Shown one piece after another: positions 48,313-60,959 of a stretch of 64,000 nt of DNA. Source of the DNA: Symbiodinium natans (lineage: Eukaryota; Sar; Dinophyceae; Suessiales; Symbiodiniaceae); the NCBI GenBank assembly GCA_905221605.1, contig CAJNDS010002512.1:1186360-1250359 (forward strand), written 5' to 3'. How positions within the stretch are numbered: position 1 is the first letter of the stretch; each line of letters opens with the position of its first letter. Below the pieces are notes generated by a model, which saw only the letters and a list, made by a program, of their open reading frames with translations, made no database searches and was not told the origin of the DNA. A program made the position numbers and the translations under genes.

Positions 48313-49599
48313 GATCAACAATGTAGGGACAGGAGGGGGAGAAGGTGTCTTGAAAACATTTCTCATGCCGAACACAAATCAACAGTAGCATCACCCCGGC
48401 GGCTTAAAGGCACAGTATCGTTGATGGGCAGGAGTGGGGGTGGGACCTATGGGCTTTCTGGACCTTCCGCGCCAGCAGGCCTCGTCTGCTCTTTAAGACC
48501 CCAAACAGGGGCGCTGCGCAGGGCGACCTTCCTATGTCCCGCGAAAATGAAAGACATGGAAAGAGAAAGTGAACGAGATCAATGAGAGATAGCAGAGAGC
48601 CGGAGGCCTTGCTACAGCACCCTTTGCAGCGAGGTCTTTCAAGTGCGAGTCGGCAGCCAGACCAGCGAGCAGGCCATGGGAGTGGGGTGTCATTGACAGC
48701 TCACTTCGACTTCCGGTGTTACTGAAGCTGGCATTACACCCGACGTTTCGCTTCCTTCCATGAGAAGGGGTGATGCTAGGCTCGCAGCGACATTTCATGT
48801 GCAACTGCCTCACATACTCTCAAAGCCTCAAAGCGAATCCTAACTTCTTCATCGTACCCCCCCCCCCCCCCAGCTCCAGGAAAGCGGCGGCGGCTTGCCA
48901 GGACCTCGGCTCACCTGCAGGTTAAGCCTTTAAGGTTCAACGGGGCAGCATCCTCACGCAAGAGAAGCTTCTAGCGATTCCAGCCCCACGCCAACTCCAA
49001 GGTCTTCAAGGTTCTTGTCCAGTTCCTATTTCCAACACCAGCATGTTGTGAGCAGCCCCGTGCGCTCACGTCAGAATGGTTAGGGCCTGTTAGGGCTGGC
49101 GGCTAGGGCCAGAGAGGCTGTTGAGGACTCGCCTGCAGCGCGGAAGATTTTGGATGGTCTTTTGGAGCGGAGGCTTTGGGAGCTATGCCTGTCATTGCAC
49201 TTCGGGAAGATGCGAACTTGTGGTCTGCTGGGGCACGTATGAGATTATGGCGATGCCGCAAGAGCATGTTTACCCCAGTTTGTCTTACTTCAGCAAAGTA
49301 AACTTCATTCATTAAAGTATCGAAGCCAGCTAAACCAGGGGTGCACCAGCAACTGCGCATCACAAGCACACGCGAATCGGAAACTGCATATCGTAAACTG
49401 CGATTCAGAAACGGGATGAGAAACAAACACGCTCGAATGAGATACTCCATACCTCAGAGTAGAGGGTGAGGTGGGATGGGGGGGGTGGGGCGGCGGGGAG
49501 ATAGATGGAAGAGAATGGTCACGGGGTCGGGTGGTGGGGGGGGGGGCTTGCTGCGAGATATGGCCTTTTTGCAGTTTCTAAGCTTCGCATTTTGAGCTT
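48313..49599. other. Stretch with no supported gene
   Basis: Contains a C-run at 48856-48870 and a G-rich patch at 49475-49500. No exon could be tied to a family. Confidence 0.35.
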
Positions 49600-49604
49600 T
49601 CGAG

Positions 49605-49755
49605 TCATCTGTTTCCCAGTTTCCGATTTTCCCGTCATGGTTTCCGATTCACCCGTTCTGGTGTCCGATTGAGCTGTTCTGGTTTCCGATTGCCTTGTTT
49701 CCCATTTGTCCGTTTCTGGTTTCCGCATCAGTGATGGTTTCTGATTCGATTCAGC
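49605..49755. repeat. Minisatellite with a unit of about 21 bp
   Basis: Degenerate copies of a unit like GTTTCCGATT followed by CCCGTTCTG recur roughly every 21 bp, five to six times. Read on the minus strand the unit gives a 7-residue peptide period (SETRTGE-like, with Thr, Glu and Ser). The frame at 49519-49854 (-) is open through it, so a coding minisatellite cannot be ruled out, but nothing else supports a gene. Confidence 0.7.
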
Positions 49756-49869
49756 CGTTCTGGATTTTTCCATCGACCCCCTAGATGGTCCCGAGATGTC
49801 CCGAGGATGAGGGCCAGGGGAGGGAGGGAAAACATCGAGACTTGCACTATGCATTAGTTAGGCCATCCT

Positions 49870-51600
49870 TTGGTAAAGCAACGCACTGAGCAACATAGAG
49901 CCTAAGGGTCCCAGTCACATGGTACAGTGATATGCATTACCCGAGGGCCCTCCTAACAAGTGCCTCAGGCCTATTCCAGGCGCCTGGTATGCGCCGCGGA
50001 GCCCAGTGTGACAGTGTAACATGTGAGTTTCACAAGACAATGGTGCGCCTTTGGTGAGGTTTGGAACGACGTTTATGTCTAACTGTCTAGTTCTAGCGGG
50101 GCAAAGCCATGGACTTGTTCAAGGTCCCTGGCCTCTGCGGAGTACTACCTGCTTTGCACCATGTCAGCAAGCCTGATGCCTAGTTTTTCGAAAACCGCGC
50201 CTGTAAAGAGCCCTTCAGCTTTGCAGGTTTCTGTGGTTCCCGGAGTGTCCTATTGCTGCCTCGGTCAGCTTCGGCTACTGTACACCGCTGCGGGTGCGTG
50301 GAGATGTCATCAAAATGCGAGCAGATGAAACAGACCACTCCTACTCCTGCTCCGAGAGTGCTTGTGGGCATAGCACTGCACATTATACCATCTGTTGGAG
50401 GTTTGCCTGGTGCGCCCTGGGGATGGTTGGAAGGCATGTCATACGACTCTTGAGCAGCACGAGCCATTCACGAAGATCGATGTTGTACTTTCTCAAATTA
50501 CAGGAACCACTGAGATGTTGAATCCTGATCCCTCCAGCCAAAGTAAGACTTCGGGCCCCGCAAACTACGGAATCTTTAACTGGTTGGGACATGCTTGCAA
50601 AATTGGCGAAGCATCTAACGAATCGTTTGGATATACATACTGAACTACCAGCCAACTGCTCATCTAAGCACTCTACGGACTGTCATGGCCAAGCGATGCA
50701 TATTCTCAATAATATTACGTTATCAAAATTTACTGATGTTGGTAAACACCTTGCGCCACAAGCCTTGGAACGGCAAACCTTAAGACCTTAGCCTTAAACC
50801 ATCTCTGGAATCTTCTCTGCCCTTTGCGATGTCAGCAGTTTCTCTCAAGGGTTCAGGGCTGGGAGACGCTCTTTCCGAAGACGGGAGCATCCCAAACTTA
50901 GCAAGCCCTGGCGCCTCACCAGGTCCCACTAGGCTAGACCTCAACAGTCAACAGTGAGGCCGCGAGATGCTTGCTCTGCAGGCAGAGCAAAGGGCCGTGC
51001 CCCTCCCACGACAAGGTGGTCTGGACATCAAATCTGAGGGCCAATCCTAAAACCAGGTTCTTTGTACGAACGTTCCTTCTGGTGTCGAGCTTCTCTGATA
51101 GTTTGGAGCCGATGTGCTGGACATCCATTTTATTTTAGAGTTCGCAGGTGAGGAGTCACCCAAACAGTCTGACTGTTGCTGACTGTCAGCAGGAGGTGCA
51201 AGTCAAGGGTTCTGTGCAGGCCAAACGAATGCAATTCGGTCTGACAGCTTCAGGTTAAGGACTGCGCTGTGAAACAACAAAGCTGCAAGACCAAAACAGA
51301 CCAAACGTCCTATCATTTGCGTAGGTTCGTCGCCTCACAGAACGGGCTATACGGTGTATCAAGTGCTGGGCATTGCTTCAAAACGGGCATTTCTGGGCCA
51401 TGGCCTCAGGCTCTACTATCTTCCTTTTGCTCTCTGCTCAACTCTACTCGACTCTACTCTCTATACTCTCTCCTCTTTCTCTCGGAGGCCCGGACACCAA
51501 ACCTGTCATCCAGAACTCGGGTAGGACAGGCGTTCTGAGTCACGACAGTGCGACAGAACTTTGTCCTGCCAGGAGAACTGACCGTGGGTCGGCAGCACCA
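49870..51600. other. Stretch with no supported gene
   Basis: A pyrimidine-rich CTCTACT patch lies at 51425-51485. Open frames are short and conflict in phase. Confidence 0.3.
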
Positions 51601-51649
51601 GCAAGGCTACTTCGAAGGCATCTCGTCCTCTCGGGGGGAGCATCATGTG

Positions 51650-51834
51650 GCCGAAAAAGGATGTTGTTGCAAGAAATCAGTAGTAACGCAGCATCCGAGT
51701 TTCTCTTGAGTCTGGTAGTGCACGCACCAACCGATTCCCAAGACATTGCGGCACTACAAATTGGTCCGGCAACGGTCTTGAATTGGATCTTGCGAAAGGA
51801 CCTTAGAACCAGAATACAAAGAAATCCCAGATAG
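51650..51834 (+). CDS. Exon-like open frame, unknown
   Basis: The peptide starts near RMLLQEISSNAASEFLLSL, continues VVHAPTDSQDIAALQIGPA, and ends RTRIQRNPR then TAG. Residue mix and codon use look coding, and it is distinct from the random-looking frames around it. No family was recognised. It may belong with the exon-like pieces 300 bp further on. Confidence 0.35.
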
Positions 51835-52148
51835 CCTCCAAGACCGTCCCTCATAATATACCTAGCATCTGGCTTCAAAGCTTGAACGCTGCCGGCCAGA
51901 GGCATCATTGGCCCGGAGAGTTCGAACCTGACCTTTATCTCCAGATCGCACCTGCAGGCGCTTGATGGTCTTGGCCTTTCACCTTTCGGGTTCGGATTTG
52001 GGGTTCAGGGTTAGGGTTTGTGCTGCGCCATCCTTGCTATAAGGTTTAGGATGGAGGGCTTGGGGTTGAGCGTTTCAAGTTCGGGGTTTGCCGCATCCCG
52101 AGATTGAAAGCGTCTTCGAATGGGGGCTAGCGGCTAGCAGTTCTGATT

Positions 52149-53007
52149 GTGTCTGCTGGTTCTGATAGGTTTAGATTTATCCCGCTGCTTGATGCACCAC
52201 AAGGTCCTGCAAAAAGCTTCTCACCTCCGGCTAGTGCATTGTTGGAGGTGCTACAATGCATACTTGCACATTCCGCTCCGCAGCCGGAACGCTCGCAATT
52301 CCGCAACCATTGGGAACTTTGGAGCCCCTCAAAACTCGTGAAGGAATCTGGCTTTCGATTCGATCCCGAACCATTGCCCTGGGAGCAGGTGGTTGACCTC
52401 GGACGCGATGCATTCCAGCTCGTTTTCAGCATCAAGAAGCGCAGTAAATCATATTTCAAGAATAACTAAGCCCCACGATGATCCCATGCCCATTCCCACG
52501 ACAAGGGACCCGCACAGAGACGAGGAAGATGAAGGGACCACCTGTCCGGGTCAAGCTTGCGTAATGAGACGAAGGCTAGGACACAACTCAGATCCTTGCA
52601 AAATGCTATGGGCTTCGTGACAAAGTTGTCACAGCGAATGAAGCCAGTGCCAAGATCCTGAAAGTTACCATTTCCATATTTCCAAACAGTGGGGGGGCAG
52701 CCACGGGTGAAGTTTGGGAATGTACGTTGAGCTTGTTGAAGCTATGAGAGAAGCCCTGGCGCATGTCGGGCAGGTCTTTGACCTCAGCGCTGACCAGTTC
52801 CTGGCCACAGCCTTGGAGCACCCTGTGGACTCGAAAGCTCGGAACCTTAAATCAGCTTGCAGGCATAGGACAAAACGTCACCCAGTTCATATGGAGATGA
52901 AAATTCCTGGCGCGTCGGCTGGATTCATCCATGTACTTGAGCAGAAGCTAAGTCTGAGCGGTTGGGATTCTCAGCTGTCATGGGGAGGATACAGCGTACG
53001 GCTTTGA
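52149..53007 (+). CDS. Cluster of exon-like frames of an unknown + strand gene
   Basis: Three pieces have protein-like composition. The first (about 52170-52469) contains ALLEVLQCILAHSAPQPE and PLPWEQVVDLGRDAFQLVF. The second (about 52595-52747) contains YGLRDKVVTANEASAKILKV. The third (about 52735-53007) contains VELVEAMREALAHVGQVFDL and MEMKIPGASAGFIHVLEQ. They are in different frames, as expected for exons. I do not recognise the family and could not settle splice junctions. Confidence 0.4.
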
Positions 53008-56000
53008 AAATCGTCGTGCCGTGTTGTTGTCCTCAACGCCAAGCAGCCGAGCATTTCACTTCGCAATGGCATGATGTTTTTTCGTTGGCGGGGGGGGGGG
53101 GGGGGGGTGTTGTGAATCCGTGCATCCCAACCTTACTTGCCTACAAGTACCATGTACGCTGCACTCCACTTTGATGCTTACTCTCAAGCCCACTGCGTGA
53201 AAGGTAGCGCTGCCTGCACATGGTTTCACGCTACACTGTTCGTGGCGAGTCCCCAAATCATCGGCCCCGCCACCCAACGGCCCAGGTCCGCAATCTGAGC
53301 GTGAATCCTGTGGTCGGTCACCGAGCGCGCTTGAGTGTGTTTTACACCTATAAAGGTTGGATGTTTGTTTTTCCTTTTTGCGGTCGGGGCTTGCCCTTGC
53401 CTCATTCCAAATGCCGGTCAAAGGGTTTGGGCTTGCGAATGCTGCTGTTTATGGAAGAGCTGAAGCTATGACACTTCGCTCTTGGGTCGCGCTTGATATT
53501 ACATAAGAAGGCTGCATGATGACATGAGGTCTGTACAAACTCACATCGTCTACCAAACTAAAATCACACTAGAACGATTTGGCAAAAGGTGAATGATTCG
53601 GCTGTCCTAGTCTCTGCGGACATTCGCGCCGGCTGCAACCAAAATGTTGTCAAACGTGCTTCCCTGCGTGTCAACTAGGGATTTCTCAGGCTGAAAGAAA
53701 TCCCAGTGCGTTAAACCTTTGAACGACTTTTCTTAAGGGAGTGAGTTGACTTAGAGCTTTATTCGGATCATGCAACCATTCAAAGCCCAGGCACACGCTG
53801 GATGCTTGATGCGATCACAACCGAAGATCTGTCTGAGGACCTGCACAAGAACACAAAAAATCAGCCGTCAAACTCAGACAGACCAAGTCAAGCGCACCGC
53901 TTGTGTGTTTCCTCTGAAATGGCCCATCACTGTTACTCTTTCTTCTGGCCCGGAATGATCAGGTTGTGAAGCAGCAGCAGCTCGGAAAGGACCGGGCAGG
54001 TTATCGTTTTCCTGCGTACATAGCTTGCCTGCGCTTGGATCTTCGGATCTTCATATACGATTTTCATCCAAGATGGTGGGGCTTGGGTACTGTATGCTGG
54101 TATGAAGATCATTCTGGTTTCCTGTCCTTACCGGCTGTACCGGTTGCAGCTGCACGGCATGGCCACTCTTTTCCAAGTCGCAGCTGCTTTAAAAACCCGA
54201 GATAAACTTGAGAGTAATACCAGGGTTTATTTTCGTGACAAGGCCCGCATGTTTGTCGACAAAGGCGGGCCGTGACGTAGCACCCACTAGCTAGCAGTTC
54301 TATGCCGCGTTGAGGATGATGTCATAACATGGCAGGGTCTGGTGATGCCGAAAACAGACAAGTCTTTCCGAAATCCCAAGTTCTCAGCCCGAGCCAGCAC
54401 ACAGAACAACGGAACTTTCACAGTACAAGGATGGCGAGTCCATCATGAATGCAGGGGAGAGTGTCGATCTCAGCTATCTTGGAACCCCGCGACCCCACGT
54501 TTGCGTAGGATTGAGACTCGTGCTAGTGAGCTCACAGTCTACGCTGGTTCCGGGGTTGCCTCGAGGATGCATTGAGATTCAAGATTTCAGCCATTGCTGC
54601 TACATGACACCTAAGTGCGCCTGGCTTCTGCGAAAGGCTCCCTTCATCGCGCCCCTAGCCCGATGTGCAGGGACTCTACAGTAAAACCCTTTCGAGCTCA
54701 AAAGGCTCCAACCGTAATCCCATAAGTCAAAGTGGCCATAGTCCCAAAGCTATTTGCCTTACAGGTCCCTCAAATGCGTGACCGGCATGGACCTTGGGGG
54801 TGGGAACTGCATCGTGGCTGAGCCCAAGGCATTGAGTTCGTGGCCGGGGCCGATCTCAGGTGAAGAGCTTAGTGCTTGTTTTTTTTGACCACCTGCTGGG
54901 TGATGCTTTTGCCGGTTATTCCGGATGGCCTTGGTTAGTTAGCGAACTCATTCACACATTCATAATATGTGCAACCTGCCGACGTCTAGAGGATTTCCAT
55001 GCATCTGTACTCTTATGTCTAATACCTCAGGGACAATGTTGTTTTTTTGTGCTTTCCCCAACCCCTGCCAATTGCGGAGTGTCGCCCCCCCAAGCCAACG
55101 AAACCACACCCTGCGGGGAGAAGGGGAGCCAATCCACACCTTAGGCAGAAAGCGACTCAGCCCGAAAACCTTCATGCCAGAACAAGTTATTTCACCATAG
55201 CCACCGACGCCCAAAAAGTTGTTCATCGAATCATTCGTCTCCTGGCCTTCATGAACATATGTCCTTCTAGCAGGTCACAGGAGCTTACAGGCCCTCAGCC
55301 GTGACGCTGTCAATTAGTTGCATTGGAACCCTCAACTCCCAACATTCTGTACGGCTCAGGCTTCAAGCCCTACACTCTAAAGTCTAAAGCCTAAAGCAAC
55401 ACCAGGTGCTTCCTGCGCTTGACACTTGAGCGGGCCCGGCTCCCGGCATGAAAGCAGTGGTTAGGGCCAAGGCTTTGTGTGTCTTAGCTGAACCCGCACC
55501 TTGAAACCCTACACCCAGTCTAGAGTTTAGGCACGTTGGTTCAGCTTAGGCACCCGGTGCGACCTTCGTGGCCGCATCTCCTGCGCAGACAGGCGCCTGG
55601 CAGTCTGGTCGTAGAAGCTGTGTTGGCTGGGCCCCAAACCCTGAGAGGCATGATTATATCGCTTGGCCAGATGTGTGCTGCCTGTGAATGACCTGCGTCG
55701 AAAGTCAACAGTCTTGCCTAAAGCAGCGGGAGAGTTTAAAACGCGACCCTCTCCTCGATGAAGAGATGTATGACGGCACAAGCCGAAAGATAAAGGGCAC
55801 ATAAATATGAAGGCGGTCGTCAAACAATCGGGTCGACAAGCGTGTCAGGTATCAGCACTCAGGTCAAGACTGGTCAAGATGAAAGCTGCAATGTCCAAGT
55901 TGGCCCACTTCCTCCTTCACCAGATGACAACCATAGCCTTGAGTTCCAGACCCGATGTGGCCGAGTCACCTCGATCTTGTGACGATGACACAAACCAAGC

Positions 56001-58690
56001 ATACGCCATAAACATCTGCCACATGCGCATGGTGAACACATTGGAACCAAGGAATACGTTGCAGTTTGAGATTCAAGCAACGTCAGTTTGACGCCCCCAC
56101 GACCAAGGTGCAGATATGTAGAGACACGCAGCCGACTCAGGGCGTTGATGGCTTGTCTGCCCGCTGCACTGGAGCCACCGAAAAGTTACGGGTTGTCCGA
56201 TTTGTTGGATGACAGCCATCAGAAATCCAGTCAGAGTCCGCTCGGGTCCGACTTAACTGAATTCTCATGGCATGCAACCAAGCGGGAAGATTCAAAGGGT
56301 CGCGTCGAAGATCCTCGCGCACTCCGCGGCAGCACCAAGAGTGCTTGCACCTGATGCTGCCTGAGATTTGCGATGATGCCCATATATGCCCATATATGCC
56401 CATGATGACTTGACATTGGTCCTGAAGCAGTTCATTGGAACCATGGGCACCACTCGTAGTGATCCCCTCTGCCCTCCTTTGCAGTGGAAGTTTTGAGCTG
56501 TGGGGCCAAACCAAGCATTCATTGGGTAGCCTCATGCAAAATGATCTGAGCGATGCCTATCAAAGCGAGTGTTAGGTGGGATCTTGACACCAACAGGTAC
56601 CAACAGCATGAGATCATAAAGCCGCCTGTGCCGCTTTTAATTACCGTTTAATCTGATATCGGGAGACTTGGTTCATCCTTACTCGAACAGACTCGAACGC
56701 ATAGATCTTCGCGAATCACCTGCAACTTACTTTTTGAGTCGATCCGGAACGTTCTCATGCGGAACATAGTTCGAGTTACCAAATCACACGGTGAGCATTT
56801 TCATGCGCCGGTGGTCGACTGAGTAATCATTCGCCCCTGGTCCAGAAGAGGCCAGACCATCATCGACAGACGGTGAAAGGTCGAGGTCACGGTCGTGCCC
56901 TGTGGCCCGATATGTGTTGGAGCGAGACATCTCTGATAGGCACATTGATACATGGTCCTGTGCCTAAGCCTTCGAGGGTGGTTCTGAACTAGGCCACCCA
57001 GGAAACAACGGCTTGCCGAGAAGACCAGCCTCGACCCACAGAGCCTCACGACACCGGAATCTTGCCGATGAGCATATGCTCAAGGAGCCGGTTGATCAAC
57101 GCACAACCCGTCCAAAATGTTCAGAACAATGCCTGCACTGTTCCAGCGTCGGGGCGGAGAGAACCGTGCGCCATGTGCTTTGCGTCGATTCGTAGATTGC
57201 TGCAGCTTGTGCATCTTGGAATGTAATCTCTAGACTCTAGTGCAAGCATCTGCAACACCCGGAGAATGGCCCTCTTGAGTCTTCTTGTCTTCGCGCAAAG
57301 CTTGTGTTTGAGTTGCAGTCGCCCCCGATATGATATACCAGACCCGAGGGTCCGAACACCTCAGGGAAATGCAGGCTTCGATCACCTGCACCATCTTAAT
57401 GCCGTCCTGAGTGTTCTCTGATACCTGATGCTGTGCGGCTATATGCGACTTGTGTCAGCCACAATCCACGCACACATCACGAGCGCAGGCCACACCTTCT
57501 GGGTCGAGCTTGGCGGAACTGCCGTGCGACCCGAGGCCGCTCGTGGTTACATGACTGGTTGAACTGACAGGATCGGGAGTCTGAAGTGTCGAAAGGTTTT
57601 TTTTGGGAGAGTTGAAGGAAAGACCGTGCGAGTCACGACGTGACGGCAAGTTTGCCGGCTTGTCTGGGCGCAGGGTTTGTGTCCGCACACCAGCTGAGAG
57701 AGCATGTTTTCACCGGCCATTTGCAAAGCAGATCCCAATCATTGATCCCAACAAAGAAAGTGAAATAACTTGAGCGAAGAAGGCTTCACAAGCTACTGCG
57801 CATCACTTTTGCCCTAGGAACTACATTCTGAATGCGCTCCTGTCGTGCGCAAACTAGAGACAATAGTGTCCTTCAAGTTCATGAATGTCGAAATGCTTAC
57901 AGTGCTGAGGGCCAGAGCTTCGGGTGCACTGGGGATGTGGCCATCCTCCATGCAGCAGATGTAGAGGCTCCCTGTGCAAGCAGGTGCCTGTTGAACAGCG
58001 GCGGGTGCAGGCTCAGGTGCGGAAGTGCACCGAACCATGAGTTGATTTTCATACCTTCTGAGTCACCTCGTGGCGGCTTTTCCACACATGCTCAAGTGTC
58101 CCAGCTCTTCGCGCCATCTTGACACCGAGCACTGAGTTTCTCGACTTTCTGTCTATTCTTTTGCACTTTTGCATATCCCTTCTCACCAACCCTAAAGAAT
58201 CCCCTGAGTTCTCACATTCGGACGTTGAGCAACAGCCAGAACATACACTCCAGGTACTCGCCTATAGCTTCCAATTGCGTTTTAAGAGAGACGGCAGTCG
58301 CATGCAGCAAGGTTCACGAACTGAGTTGGATCACCTCCTGTCAAGATCTTTCGCGCGGAGCCCTGTGCAGACTTATGTTTTTTGTTTCCAGGTTGCCTTC
58401 CCTGCTGCGCCGACTTCATCGAGCAACGGCCATCATCTAACAGCCGCCGCTCTCAGAATGGATCACTCATGGGGCATTTCAAGGAGCTAGCGGATGAGTT
58501 GGCCGGATGTTCAAGCGTTGCTGCAGTACTAAGTTGTCAAATTGTGCGCCGCTGACAGGTCTGGACTTGCTTTGGATTTTTAACGGTAACTTGACTTTGG
58601 CCACTGCACAGCGAGGTGCGAGACCACTTTCTTGGAGGATGACCCTTCTAAGCCTCACAAACCTACACATGCACCTTTCTAGTTTCAACC
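53008..58690. other. Long stretch with no recognisable gene
   Basis: Contains a G-run at 53090-53107. Open pieces at 54410-54680, 55850-56085 and 56980-57195 (+) have some coding character but no family. CATATATGCC occurs twice in direct repeat at 56389-56402. A repeated TCTAAAGT-like sequence at 55375-55395 is telomere-like decay. Confidence 0.3.
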
Positions 58691-58702
58691 CATCGTGGAA
58701 AG

Positions 58703-59178
58703 ATGCGGTTCGAGGTGGGCCGCGCCTACCAGCATGAGCTGCACCAGGAGATGTTGCTCATGACTCTGCTTGATTCATGCTACACTTCTGCGTTACTTTT
58801 CTGTCCGGTTCCTTATGGGTGCATTGCCCTATGGCTAGGGCCACGGGAAGTCGCGTCCTGCACTGAACAACTTATCTGCCCGTGGCTGTGAAAGATGGCT
58901 GGCCGTTTATTCGAGGGGCCACAGCTTAGCTTCGAGAAGCCCCTGTGTGCACACCCCAGCAACGAAAGCACCAAGTCAACTCAGAATGCTTCTGTCACTG
59001 TCAAAGCCTGTGCCAGAAAGGGACTCCCCCTCCCCCCCAGCTTGCACGGTCACCGCTCCCCGTCACCTTACGCCAGGCCGCTCTGCACGATGAGGCCCTG
59101 GCATGGGCCAGACTCTCAGACGGAAGCAGCAATCAGGACCTCCTGATTGTCTACAACATTTTGGCGTTTGGGGTTTAG
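58703..59178 (+). CDS. Exon-like frames, unknown
   Basis: After an AG|G acceptor near 58710 the frame reads VGRAYQHELHQEMLLMTLLD and then SCY. A second open piece (about 59040-59178) reads LARSPLPVTLRQAALHDEAL and then AWARLSDGSSNQDLLIVYN. Both look coding. Whether they belong to one gene is not shown. Confidence 0.35.
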
Positions 59179-60084
59179 AGTTTCAGGGGCTGCCCTGCCA
59201 CCGCTGCAAGGTTAGCCGCGAGCACTTCCGCATCACGGAGCGGGAGGCTGCGAAGACCCCTGCCCATTCTGAACTCCACGGGCGCCGCGCAATGCAACAT
59301 GCATGAATCCTCGCAAGGTTTGCACGAGTTGTGCGAGTTCAAACTCTTGACGATTAGGATTTGGGATCAAGAGACACAAAATCACACAGACTTGACAGCG
59401 GCTCGGCTACCCCGATCCCCAAGCCTTCGAGTCGAAGCCTTGCAGACTGCTCGGAGACAGGCGGGCAAGTTTGAACTCTTTGCCGTCGGGGACTCAGTAG
59501 AAAAGGGGAGGGGTGGGAGAGGCATAATGATGATGTCATATGATGTCCATTCATGTGTTGACCATGCCCCACACACTTGTTGGCACAGCGCTTCTTCCTT
59601 TTGCACGATACACTGCACAATAATGGCTGACCTTTTGGAAACAACACACGCTCTCACAAGCATTCATGCCTTCAGCACACCGCCATCAATGACCCGCCTC
59701 TTTGCACAAGATACTGTGCAAGAATGTTTGACATTTCTGGAGCTGTCAGAAGCGTTCATGCCTGTTGCGAACATGCTGCAAACATAGTGTGTTTTTACGT
59801 GTTTCCTGATTTGTGTATTCTACGCTTCGCCCAGCTGTTCCAAACTGCACCTCGTGGTTCCTTGAAGCTTGGCATTCGTTGTTGTATCCCTGTTTCATCA
59901 ACATCAGTGGACGAAGTCTTGTGCCAAATTCAAAAGTAGATTTCCCTTCATTTTCGCAATAGACAGTTGTTTTACCCTCCGAAACGCCGAAACCATTGTG
60001 AATAATTAGCAGCGTCACGTAGCTGAAACATCACTGCCATGTGGGCGCCGTGGGCGCAATAGGTAATGGGTCATGGTAGTAGTA

Positions 60085-60250
60085 GCCAAGAGGACTACTA
60101 ATCGCAGTCGTCGTCGTCGTAGTAGTAGTAGTACCAGTAGGAGTAGTAGCGGTAGCAGTAGTGCAGTCGTCGTCGTCGTGGTGGTGGTGGTGGTGGTTGT
60201 ATGTAGTAGTCGTCGTCGTAGTCGTGGTAGTTGTACTGGTACTGGTAGTT
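60085..60250. repeat. GTA/GTC/GTG trinucleotide-repeat block
   Basis: Imperfect runs of GTA, GTC and GTG units over about 165 bp. It is smaller than, and opposite in reading to, the CTA block at 46.9 kb. It makes spurious poly-Ser, poly-Val and poly-Thr frames. Confidence 0.9.
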
Positions 60251-60824
60251 CGTTTGCATCTAGTGAATGTGGTGTTTGCATCGCTGCAAGTGAGAAAACT
60301 CAGCCAGCCCCGGTGGCAAAGAAGACTTGTGGTGGTCAGCTTCAGAATCGCATGTTTTCGGGGTTGTTGTGCTGATATCGGGCTTGCCATGAGGTCCTGG
60401 AGCGAAATCACGACCTGTTGTTCACAAATCGTGGAGTTCACCCTTAAGCCCGGAAAGGCCACCAAAAAGCAAACAGCAATGCAGAGCCTTCCTCGTCTAC
60501 ACATGCGTAGCGGGCTTACCCATCGACGCAGCTAGGTCAGCAGCAATCCCATGTGGCGCCAGCATGGCGAGGAGCAGCTGCCTTTGTCAAAAGAGGACAG
60601 CCGACAGCCAGACCCTGGGTGATGTTCACAGTAGTCACGGGAACAGTCTAGGCAGATTATCGGCTGTCAAACCCAGGCAGAAGGGCTCGGGTTCGCAACA
60701 AAAGCACTTGGAAGAGGGAGGCGATTGTTTCTGCACTGTGTTGCACAGAGCTGCACCTAGGAGTTGTTCCATGCACGGTCGCCGAAAATGCCAGTGCGAC
60801 AGCGTCTCAGAAGCATGCGGCACT

Positions 60825-60860
60825 GACGTGGCACTGCCGTGGCACTGTCGTGGCACTGTC
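60825..60860 (+). repeat. Three tandem 12-bp units
   Basis: GTGGCACTGNCN occurs three times in direct succession with small changes. Confidence 0.8.
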
Positions 60861-60959
60861 AGGACAAAGCTTCGCTGGCCCAACCCTCAGCCGACACGTA
60901 ACGTCAGCTCACATGTTTCTATGCACGTGTTTCATGCCCCCTAGGAGTTCAAAAACAAA

